From: an uncultured Eubacteriales bacterium
GTDB lineage: Bacteria > Bacillota > Clostridia > Christensenellales > CAG-138
Assembly (NCBI GenBank): GCA_900547135.1
Contig: URFJ01000126.1
Span: forward strand, 1-5,114
DNA: 5,114 nt
Reading direction: 5' to 3'
Shown: positions 1 through 4,965 of the stretch, piece after piece
Position numbering within the stretch: the first letter of the stretch is position 1
Layout: every line of letters starts with the position of its first letter
The notes under the pieces: generated by a model
Database searches by the model: none
The model's input: the letters and a program-made list of their open reading frames with translations, nothing else
Told to the model about the DNA's origin: nothing
Made by a program: the position numbers and the translations under genes

Positions 1-1
1 G

Positions 2-166
2 ATACCTCCAGACGGAAGCAAGCCTGAGGTGGATGTTGTTGGACTGCATATCAAGGTTGATAAGCTCGAAGACCATAGGGTTGAGTGGGCGATGGTTTCA
101 AAAATTGAAACGAACGAGCAGGTTGCGGCGGTTTCAAAAGACAACGGACGCGTCTCCAAAAGCTAG
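2..166 (+). CDS. C-terminal end of a gene cut by the left edge; possibly a CorC/HlyC-domain (hemolysin-type) transporter
   Basis: An open frame runs in from the left edge and ends with TAG at 164-166, giving 54 residues. It begins IPPDGSKPEVDVVGLHIKVD and continues with a stretch containing KLEDHRVEW. The pattern (Ile-Pro, an acidic or Gly-rich turn, a short strand ending in Gly-Leu, Ile-x-Val, then Glu-Asp-x-Arg-Val-Glu and a final strand) resembles the C-terminal CorC_HlyC transporter-associated domain of CNNM/TlyC-type membrane proteins, where 'LGRIP..GD' is followed by '..L.F.V..V...RI..V'. That match is from memory of the family and is moderate. The catalytic or membrane parts lie outside the window. 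The last residues (about SKDNGRVSKS) are a polar tail. It is convergent with the fatty-acid operon and ends 490 bases from it, so it is a separate transcription unit. That it is a real coding end is supported by the terminator-like hairpin 55 bases downstream. Confidence 0.6.
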   Translation: MPPDGSKPEVDVVGLHIKVDKLEDHRVEWAMVSKIETNEQVAAVSKDNGRVSKS

Positions 167-221
167 CCGACAACTGTTTCGATATATCTAAAACAGGTAT
201 CTTAGGATACTAACTTCAATG

Positions 222-252
222 GCGGTGCAGCGATTTACTCTGTTCCGCTTTT
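222..252 (+). terminator. probable intrinsic terminator of the left-edge gene
   Basis: GCGG at 222-225 pairs with CCGC at 245-248. After one T-T mismatch, GCAG at 227-230 pairs with CTGT at 240-243 (one G-U pair), leaving a 9-base loop at 231-239. TTTT follows directly at 249-252, and the sequence then stays AT-rich. It lies 55 bases after the TAG of the plus-strand gene. The mismatch and short U-tract make it medium in strength. Read on the minus strand the same hairpin is not followed by T, so it should act in one direction only. Confidence 0.6.
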
Positions 253-318
253 AATATTTCATTATTTGTGGGGGTAGAGTGCTCTTCCTTATTTGGGTTT
301 ACACATAACCAAAGGTCG

Positions 319-341
319 TTGTTATCAAATATATTTAACAA
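319..341. repeat. AT-rich imperfect palindrome
   Basis: TTGTTA at 319-324 is the inverse complement of TAACAA at 336-341. The centre is the perfect 10-base palindrome AAATATATTT at 327-336, which shares one base with the outer arm, so the two cannot pair fully at once. It could be a protein-binding site or a weak hairpin. With AT-only arms in AT-rich DNA it may also be chance. Confidence 0.35.
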
Positions 342-442
342 TCCAGCTCATGTTGTGTTTTTAAGCTTTCAAACCTGTTTAAGAATAAGCCTGATTAGGA
401 GGCAGACGTTGATTGTTAACATATAATCCATTCTTTATCGAC

Positions 443-519
443 AAACCGTTTTCCTCAATCATAATCATACGCGTGGACGACTGCTTTAAGCTTAGAACAA
501 ATGCGCGTGAAAACGGTTT
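443..519. repeat. 11-base perfect inverted repeat with a nested 5-base stem
   Basis: AAACCGTTTTC at 443-453 is the exact inverse complement of GAAAACGGTTT at 509-519. Inside it, ACGCG at 469-473 pairs with CGCGT at 504-508, directly next to the right arm. A folded form would thus have 16 base pairs with a 15-base one-sided bulge at 454-468. The innermost loop contains the palindrome TAAGCTTA at 487-494. With one gap the arms extend to 441-453 and 509-522. No target-site duplication is visible at the edges, and no transposase lies nearby. The role is unknown; an RNA structure downstream of the degV-like gene or the trace of a small mobile element are both possible. Confidence 0.5.
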
Positions 520-570
520 TGTAAATGGACATGCCACTCTTTGCGGCACATCCTGTAAGTGACAAAACCG
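514..570. repeat. 9-base perfect inverted repeat that competes with its neighbours
   Basis: CGGTTTTGT at 514-522 is the exact inverse complement of ACAAAACCG at 562-570. The left arm shares bases 514-519 with the 443-519 repeat. The right arm overlaps a local hairpin in which GACAAA at 561-566 pairs with TTTGTC at 575-580. The three pairings exclude each other in part, as in attenuator-like RNAs, but no U-tract follows any of them on the minus strand. Confidence 0.4.
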
Positions 571-614
571 ACTCTTTGTCAATTATCTTCATTAAACAAT
601 ATCAATTTAGGACT

Positions 615-638
615 GCATAAGTCGCCAACAGCATAAGT
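615..638. repeat. short direct repeat just downstream of the degV-like stop
   Basis: GCATAAGT occurs at 615-622 and again at 631-638, a period of 16 bases, beginning 18 bases beyond the stop codon of the minus-strand operon's last gene. The first copy is also part of a small hairpin, GACT at 611-614 with AGTC at 620-623. The unit is too short and too few in copy number to be called an array. Confidence 0.3.
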
Positions 639-656
639 GCCAGTTTGTATCCTTGG

Positions 657-1490
657 TCAAACCTTGCTTGTCGGGTCAAACCACATAGCTCCAAGTATAT
701 CAATGCCAAGGTGGATTCCCAATACTGGGCCGAGTTTTCTGAGCGTAACGCTAACCCCGCACTTCTTCTCTATCTGTTCAACAAGCTGCTTAGCGGCCTC
801 CTCCTCGCTTATATACTGTACCGCTATCTCCTCAACGGTTTCTGGAACCGCCTTTAACAAGCTCTTTAGCTGATCGCTCCTTCCCCGCGCAACGCCGCAG
901 GCGGTGACCGCCCCGTCCTTACACGTGAGAAGCGGCCTTATATTTAGTATAGTGCCTACAGATTGTCTAACAGGCCCCAAGCGGCCGCTCCGCCTAAGCG
1001 GCGTCATATCGCTTACGGAGAAAAGCGTTTTAACCTGGCCTCGCATTTTGGTAATTGCATCCGCAGTTTCGCTTAGGCTATAGCCGCTTTGAATTAGGCG
1101 TCTGGCCTCACGGACTAAGAATGCTATCCCTATTGCGGTTGTCCGTGTATCAACCACCTGAATAGAGCCTTCTTCCCCCATATTCCTAGCGCATAGCGAT
1201 GCGTTGCTGTATGTTCCGCTGAGCCTTGATGAAATGGTCAGACAAAGCACCTCGAAACCAGAACGGCGAAGCGTGGAAAATGTTCTTTCATAGCATCCTA
1301 TAGCAGGCTGCGAGGTATGCAGATCCTCTGTGCCGGCTATAAGAGACTCATAGTTTCCGTTATCTTCAACAAAATGTTCCGTATATGTTTTACCCGCAAC
1401 CGTATAGGTCATGGGAACGTAAATTACGCCCAGCTGTCTGGCCTCCTGTTTTGTCAAACATGCGGTGCTGTCAGTAGCAATGACAATCAT
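657..1490 (-). CDS. DegV family fatty-acid-binding protein (FakB-like)
   Basis: The product has 277 residues, the usual DegV length. DegV proteins bind a long-chain fatty acid; some, named FakB, present it to the kinase FakA for phosphorylation and use in phospholipid synthesis. Family marks are in order: N-terminal IVIATDSTA (2-10), TSQP (59-62), the loop LTISSRLSGTY (84-94), VVDTRTTA (112-119), LRRSGRLGPVRQSVGTILNI (165-184) and C-terminal GPVLGIHLG (254-262). Thr59, Ser91 and His260 stand where FakB proteins hold the fatty-acid carboxylate. The usual HxGPG near the end reads HLGID here. The ATG at 1490 shares one base with the accA stop (TGATG) and has GGGAGG eight bases upstream, so it is translationally coupled to accA. 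A role as carrier linking the FASII operon to exogenous fatty acids is inferred from family and context; no fakA lies in the window. Confidence 0.9.
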   Translation of the reverse strand: MIVIATDSTACLTKQEARQLGVIYVPMTYTVAGKTYTEHFVEDNGNYESLIAGTEDLHTSQPAIGCYERTFSTLRRSGFEVLCLTISSRLSGTYSNASLCARNMGEEGSIQVVDTRTTAIGIAFLVREARRLIQSGYSLSETADAITKMRGQVKTLFSVSDMTPLRRSGRLGPVRQSVGTILNIRPLLTCKDGAVTACGVARGRSDQLKSLLKAVPETVEEIAVQYISEEEAAKQLVEQIEKKCGVSVTLRKLGPVLGIHLGIDILGAMWFDPTSKV

Positions 1491-2281
1491 CAGTTAATCC
1501 TCCCGATTTTACGGTACTTTTCATAACGGGCATCCAGCATTTCCCGTATTGGCTTATTTAAATTTTTATTGAATGTATCTATAAGAGCTGATTTTATTGC
1601 CAAATATACCTCCTTAAAGCCCTGTCCGCATGCAGCGTCCGGCTCATCGAATATACGCTCTATTATATCCATGCTTAAAAGGTCTTGTGCAGTCATTTTA
1701 AGCGCCTCAGCTGCAGCTTCAACCCTTGAAGTATCCTTCCAGATTATGCTTGCCGCTCCTTCCGGCGATATAACGGAATAGACCGCGTTTTCAAGCATCC
1801 ATACTTCGTCCGCGACCGCAAGCGCAAGCGCCCCGCCTGATCCTCCCTCCCCGATAAGGATGGAAACCACGGGCGTCTCCAGATTCATCATCTCCATAAG
1901 ATTCATGGCTATCGCGCTTCCCTGCCCGCGCTCTTCAGCGCCCATGCCGCAATACGCTCCGGAGGTGTCCACCAGGCACACGACCGGTCTATGGAACTTC
2001 TCCGCCTGTTTCATAAGCCTAAGCGCTTTGCGGTAGCCCTCCGGATTAGCCGACCCAAAGTTTCTTATGACTTTGTCCTTTGTATCTACGCCCTTTTCAA
2101 TGCCAATCACGGTTACAGGCATCCCGTTAAGGCGCGCCAGCCCTCCGACAACAGCGAGGTCGTCTCCAAACAGCCTGTCGCCATGAAGCTCATAAAAATC
2201 CTCGAAAATATTTGCTATAAACTCCAGCGACGTAGGCCTGCCCTTGGCACGCGCCTTAATCAGGCGTTCATATGCTTTCAT
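1490..2281 (-). CDS. accA: acetyl-CoA carboxylase carboxyltransferase subunit alpha
   Basis: This is the alpha half of the carboxyltransferase that, with AccD, moves the carboxyl group from carboxybiotin to acetyl-CoA to make malonyl-CoA in the cytoplasm. I start it at the ATG at 2281, which gives 263 residues. AGGAGG at 2289-2294 lies seven bases upstream, and the product begins MKAYERLIKA. An upstream in-frame ATG at 2308 would add nine residues but lacks this site. Family motifs: HGDRLFGDD (33-41), RNFGSANPEGYRKALRLM (73-90), DTSGAYCGMGAEERGQG (105-121), the oxyanion-hole region GEGGSGGALAL (144-154) and YSVISPEGAASIIWK (168-182). It lacks the roughly 50-residue N-terminal arm of E. coli AccA (319 residues), as is common in Clostridia and lactic acid bacteria. 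It overlaps the end of accD by 14 bases and shares one base with the degV-like gene. Confidence 0.97.
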   Translation of the reverse strand: MKAYERLIKARAKGRPTSLEFIANIFEDFYELHGDRLFGDDLAVVGGLARLNGMPVTVIGIEKGVDTKDKVIRNFGSANPEGYRKALRLMKQAEKFHRPVVCLVDTSGAYCGMGAEERGQGSAIAMNLMEMMNLETPVVSILIGEGGSGGALALAVADEVWMLENAVYSVISPEGAASIIWKDTSRVEAAAEALKMTAQDLLSMDIIERIFDEPDAACGQGFKEVYLAIKSALIDTFNKNLNKPIREMLDARYEKYRKIGRIN

Positions 2282-3149
2282 GGACAATCCTCCTTTGTTC
2301 CGGTACATGCAGCTTAAGCAGCCAGCCTATTACATGACGTTGTTCACCTCTGGATACTATCTGGTCTACAAACCCTTTCCTTAACAAAAACTCTGCGCGC
2401 TGAAACCCTTCAGGGAGCGTCTGTCTCATGGTCTGCTCTATTACCCGCAGCCCTGCAAAGCCTATTAGCGCACCAGGCTCGGCAAGTATTATATCCCCTT
2501 CCATTGCAAACGACGCAGTTACCCCTCCGGTTGTAGGATTGGTCAAAATAGTTAGATAAAACAGGCCTGAATCGCTGTGCCGCCTTACCGCGGCGCTGGT
2601 CTTTGCCATCTGCATCAATGAAAGCATTCCCTCCTGTACCCTTGCTCCGCCCGATACCGTATATCCCACTACCGGCAGGCGCTTTTCCTTTGCGAATTCA
2701 AACAGACGGGTTATTTTGTCGCCCACCGAAGCGCTCATCGTTCCCATCATAAACTGGGACTCCATAATAAACAGTGCTGCTTCAGCGCCTTCTATTCTGC
2801 ATGTTCCCGTAATCACGGCCTCGTTTTCACCGCTGGCCTCACAGGCCCTTTTAAGCTTTTCTTCATACTGCGGGAATCCGAGCCTATCCTTTGCCATAAT
2901 ATTGGAGTTAATCTCCTTAAACGTATCCTGATCGGAAATAAGGCGTACCCTTTCACGGGCGCTTATCATAAAATGATGGCCGCATCTGGGACAAACATAT
3001 AAAAGCTCCCTTAGCTCATATGCAAAGGCGGCATGCTTGCAGGATGGACATGCTGTAAGCTTATCCTCGGACTGTTCAAAATGATCCGGCGCGTTTTTTT
3101 TGCCTTCGAGCGCGATCTTGGGTTTCACAAACATATTTTTGTTAATCAT
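2268..3149 (-). CDS. accD: acetyl-CoA carboxylase carboxyltransferase subunit beta
   Basis: This is the beta half of the carboxyltransferase, partner of AccA in an A2D2 complex. With the start at ATG 3149 it has 293 residues, normal for the family. The N-terminus MINKNMFVKPK matches the usual 'M.LK.LFKKPKY' style. A zinc ribbon follows, with Cys34, Cys37, Cys53 and Cys56 (CPSC and CPRCGHH). The crotonase-type core shows FMMGTMSASVGDKITR (133-148), SGGARVQEG (166-174), TNPTTGGVTASFAMEGD (203-219), GFAGLRVIEQT (230-240) and LPEGFQRAEFLL (245-256). A longer reading from GTG at 3164, overlapping the accC stop, would add five residues, but its upstream sequence has no good ribosome binding site, whereas GAGG lies nine bases before ATG 3149. 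The gap to accC is 11 bases. The last 14 bases overlap accA. Confidence 0.97.
   Translation of the reverse strand: MINKNMFVKPKIALEGKKNAPDHFEQSEDKLTACPSCKHAAFAYELRELLYVCPRCGHHFMISARERVRLISDQDTFKEINSNIMAKDRLGFPQYEEKLKRACEASGENEAVITGTCRIEGAEAALFIMESQFMMGTMSASVGDKITRLFEFAKEKRLPVVGYTVSGGARVQEGMLSLMQMAKTSAAVRRHSDSGLFYLTILTNPTTGGVTASFAMEGDIILAEPGALIGFAGLRVIEQTMRQTLPEGFQRAEFLLRKGFVDQIVSRGEQRHVIGWLLKLHVPEQRRIVHESI
2289..2294 (-). promoter_or_regulatory. ribosome binding site that sets the accA start
   Basis: AGGAGG (read on the minus strand) lies inside the 3' end of accD and seven bases before the ATG at 2281. It favours this ATG over the in-frame ATG at 2308 and implies that accA translation begins while accD is being finished. 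Confidence 0.85.
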
Positions 3150-3158
3150 AACTAATAA

Positions 3159-3162
3159 CCTC
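3159..3162 (-). promoter_or_regulatory. weak ribosome binding site deciding the accD start
   Basis: GAGG on the minus strand overlaps the accC stop codon (TGA at 3161-3163) and is nine bases from the ATG at 3149. It is weaker than the other sites of the operon. This may mean that accD relies on ribosomes ending on accC, either re-initiating at ATG 3149 or at the overlapping GTG at 3164. Confidence 0.5.
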
Positions 3163-4504
3163 ACTCTAAATCATTCAATCGGCCTATCAGATCAGTTGTA
3201 TAGGCTCCACTTGTGAATTCAGCGCGGGATATAAGGTCAAGCTGAAACGCCCGGTTATGTTCAATCCCTTCAACCACCATTTCACAAAGCGCCGCATGCA
3301 TTTTACGTATTGCCTCTTCACGCGTCTGCGCATGTACTATCAGCTTGCCTATCATAGAGTCGTAAAATGGAGGTATCCTGTATCCTTGATACAGCGCCGT
3401 ATCAAAGCGAACCCAAGGCCCACCGGGGACATGAAGCATGGCGATTGTGCCACAGCTTGGAGCAAAACCACGGCTGGGATCCTCTGCGTTGATGCGGCAT
3501 TCAATCGCATGGCCGTCGATGCGGACATCTTCGTTTGAAAATTCAACCGGCATTCCAGCTGCAATTCTTATCTGCCATTTAACCAGGTCTATCCCTGTTA
3601 CCATCTCCGTAACGGGATGTTCGACCTGAAGCCTGGTGTTCATCTCCATAAAATAAAATTCCCCATTACCGTCGAGCAGGAACTCCACCGTTCCAAGACC
3701 CCTATAGCCCACCGCTCTCGCGGCGCGCGTCGCTGCCTCCGTCATGTCTTCTCTCAAACACGGCGATACTGCCGGAGAGGGGCTTTCTTCAACAAGCTTC
3801 TGATTTTTTCTTTGCATCGAGCATTCACGTTCTCCCAGGCAAACCACGTTTTCATAATTATCGCAAACCAGCTGCATTTCGATGTGCTTCACCGGAAACA
3901 GGTATTTTTCAAGGTATAGAGCGCCGTCGCCAAATGCGCTTTTTGCTTCAGCTGCCGCCGCGGTAAATGCGTGTTCAAGCTCACCGGAGCCGTTAACCCT
4001 CCTTATTCCCCTGCCGCCTCCACCAGCGCGGGCCTTCACCAACAGTGGGTAACCTATTATCTCGGCCTCTTTTGCCGCTTCATCTGCGGAGTTTACGATA
4101 TCGCTTCCAGGGATTACAGGCACGCCTGCGGCCCTCATTGTTCTTCTAGCCTCGTCTTTATCACCCATTCGCTTTATAATTCCATACGGCGGTCCTATAA
4201 ACGCGATTCCGCAATCAGCGCACATCCTTGCAAAGCTTGGGTTTTCCGACAATAATCCATAGCCGGGATGAATAGCCTCTGCTCCGCTCAATATGGCAGC
4301 GGATAATACTGAGACCATATTGAGATAGCTATCCTTCACCGGCGCAGGACCTATACAGAGACAATCGTCAGCAAGGCTTACATGCAGCGCGTCTCGGTCA
4401 GCCTCTGAAAACACCGCTACAGTAGCTATGCCCATCTCCTTACAGGCACGGATTATTCTAACGGCTATTTCGCCCCTGTTTGCGATCAATACCTTAGAAA
4501 ACAC
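3161..4504 (-). CDS. accC: acetyl-CoA carboxylase biotin carboxylase subunit
   Basis: AccC uses ATP and bicarbonate to carboxylate biotin on the carrier protein AccB, the first half-reaction of acetyl-CoA carboxylase. At 447 residues it is close to E. coli AccC (449). The N-terminal biotin carboxylase domain starts MFSKVLIANRGEIAVRIIRA, and the substrate motif HPGYGLLSEN is at 79-88. The ATP-grasp part contains Lys116, Lys157, the glycine loop GGGGRG (161-166), His207 in KHIEMQ, Lys236, Glu274, Glu287, Asn289 and Arg291 in EMNTRLQVEHPVTE, and Arg337 in ECRINAEDP. All counterparts of the E. coli catalytic residues are therefore present. It ends after the C-terminal domain without a fused biotinyl domain, so it is a free subunit and not a pyruvate or propionyl-CoA carboxylase. 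The start is GTG, supported by the conserved N-terminus and by GGAGGG ten bases upstream. The gap to fabZ is three bases. Confidence 0.97.
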   Translation of the reverse strand: MFSKVLIANRGEIAVRIIRACKEMGIATVAVFSEADRDALHVSLADDCLCIGPAPVKDSYLNMVSVLSAAILSGAEAIHPGYGLLSENPSFARMCADCGIAFIGPPYGIIKRMGDKDEARRTMRAAGVPVIPGSDIVNSADEAAKEAEIIGYPLLVKARAGGGGRGIRRVNGSGELEHAFTAAAAEAKSAFGDGALYLEKYLFPVKHIEMQLVCDNYENVVCLGERECSMQRKNQKLVEESPSPAVSPCLREDMTEAATRAARAVGYRGLGTVEFLLDGNGEFYFMEMNTRLQVEHPVTEMVTGIDLVKWQIRIAAGMPVEFSNEDVRIDGHAIECRINAEDPSRGFAPSCGTIAMLHVPGGPWVRFDTALYQGYRIPPFYDSMIGKLIVHAQTREEAIRKMHAALCEMVVEGIEHNRAFQLDLISRAEFTSGAYTTDLIGRLNDLE

Positions 4505-4507
4505 GCT

Positions 4508-4963
4508 TTATCTTCCCTCCATAAGTGCAAAAGACAGTTCGCCTTCGCAGCAAAGCCGTCCGTCCACCTTAGCTTCCGCATGCGCAAAATAGAAAGGCTC
4601 TTTACGGCGGTTCAGCCTTGCGCTTACCTCTATCGTATCGCCTGGTACTATCTTATTTTTAAATTTAATTTTATCCATGCTTGTATAATACGCCGTGTTG
4701 CCTAACAGCCTGTCGCCTAATAGCAGTGCGCACGCCTGAGCCATGATTTCACATTGTATTACGCCTGGCATTACCGGGTTTCCAGGAAAATGCCCCTGAA
4801 AAAACGGTTCTGTGCGGGTCACGCATTTGACGCCCCGCGCCCATTGGCCGGGGGTGTAGTCCAGAATCTTATCCACCAAAGCAAACGGGTAGCGGTGCGG
4901 CAGAATCTTTTCGATTTCTGCCGCGGTCATGGTCCGGGGCGGTTCATTTGGCGTACAGTTCAT
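4508..4963 (-). CDS. fabZ: 3-hydroxyacyl-[acyl-carrier-protein] dehydratase FabZ
   Basis: FabZ removes water from 3-hydroxyacyl-ACP to give trans-2-enoyl-ACP in the FASII elongation cycle. The product is a single hot-dog fold of 151 residues (E. coli FabZ 151). Seen motifs are ILPHRYPFALVDKI (20-33), the active-site GHFPGNPVMPGV (57-68) with catalytic His58, and the helix CEIMAQA (71-77) with catalytic Glu72. The 14-residue His-Glu spacing equals that of the E. coli enzyme. DKIKFKNKIVPGD (97-109) is also typical. I prefer the ATG at 4963 to the in-frame ATG at 4969: the ribosome binding site GGGAGG at 4971-4976 is seven bases from 4963 but only one base from 4969. A third ATG at 4930 would begin just before the conserved domain but has no such site. 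It follows the fabF stop after two bases. It could act as an isomerase too, as in FabM-less organisms, but the sequence does not show this. Confidence 0.96.
   Translation of the reverse strand: MNCTPNEPPRTMTAAEIEKILPHRYPFALVDKILDYTPGQWARGVKCVTRTEPFFQGHFPGNPVMPGVIQCEIMAQACALLLGDRLLGNTAYYTSMDKIKFKNKIVPGDTIEVSARLNRRKEPFYFAHAEAKVDGRLCCEGELSFALMEGR
4515..4520 (-). promoter_or_regulatory. ribosome binding site for the GTG start of accC
   Basis: GGAGGG on the minus strand is part of the last codons of fabZ (Met-Glu-Gly-Arg-stop) and lies ten bases before the GTG at 4504. It supports the non-ATG start, and the placement inside fabZ suggests coupled translation. Confidence 0.8.
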
Positions 4964-4965
4964 CC

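Larger units (their letters stand above)
167..656. other. 490-base convergent intergenic region without a convincing gene
   Basis: This stretch separates the 3' ends of the left-edge gene (plus) and the degV-like gene (minus). It is more AT-rich than the genes beside it. It contains the plus-strand terminator at 222-252. It also has small hairpins at 174-196 (CTGTTT/AAACAG around the palindrome GATATATC) and 197-210 (GTATC/GATAC). An AT-rich imperfect palindrome lies at 319-341 (TTGTTA/TAACAA around AAATATATTT). A set of longer inverted repeats lies at 443-580, and an 8-base direct repeat GCATAAGT lies at 615-622 and 631-638. The only open frames are short, begin without a ribosome binding site and resemble nothing I recognise. 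No -35/-10 promoter pair with good spacing was found on either strand. Confidence 0.7.

Noticed and set aside
397..427. AGGAGG at 397-402 followed six bases later by TTG ATT GTT AAC ATA TAA, and TATAAT at 422-427 on the plus strand
   Set aside because: The frame has only five codons. The TATAAT has no -35 hexamer at 16-18 bases spacing. The Shine-Dalgarno-like run is probably chance or lies within a small GCCT/AGGC repeat.
561..580. GACAAA/TTTGTC hairpin as terminator of the minus-strand operon
   Set aside because: The stem has only six base pairs, is AT-rich, and is not followed by a T-run in the minus direction.
379..582. 67-codon minus-strand open frame starting with TTG
   Set aside because: It has no ribosome binding site, a TTG start and no recognisable domain. 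It overlaps another short frame (455-592) and the inverted repeats. The protein composition does not look like that of the neighbouring genes.
561..582. TTGACA on the minus strand (577-582) as a -35 element
   Set aside because: At 17 bases spacing the -10 place reads CTTACA, which is poor, and no gene follows on that strand within the window.
455..592. 45-codon minus-strand frame beginning ATG AAG ATA ATT (MKIIDKESVL), with a further open stretch after its TGA
   Set aside because: It looks slightly protein-like, and a decayed gene is possible, but there is no ribosome binding site, an in-frame TGA lies 9 bases upstream of the ATG, and no family is recognised. The frame is too short to support alone.
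3257..4255. Several plus-strand open frames opposite accC, and similar ones opposite accA, accD, degV and fabZ
   Set aside because: They are the antisense shadows of strongly conserved minus-strand enzymes, lack ribosome binding sites and have no family features.
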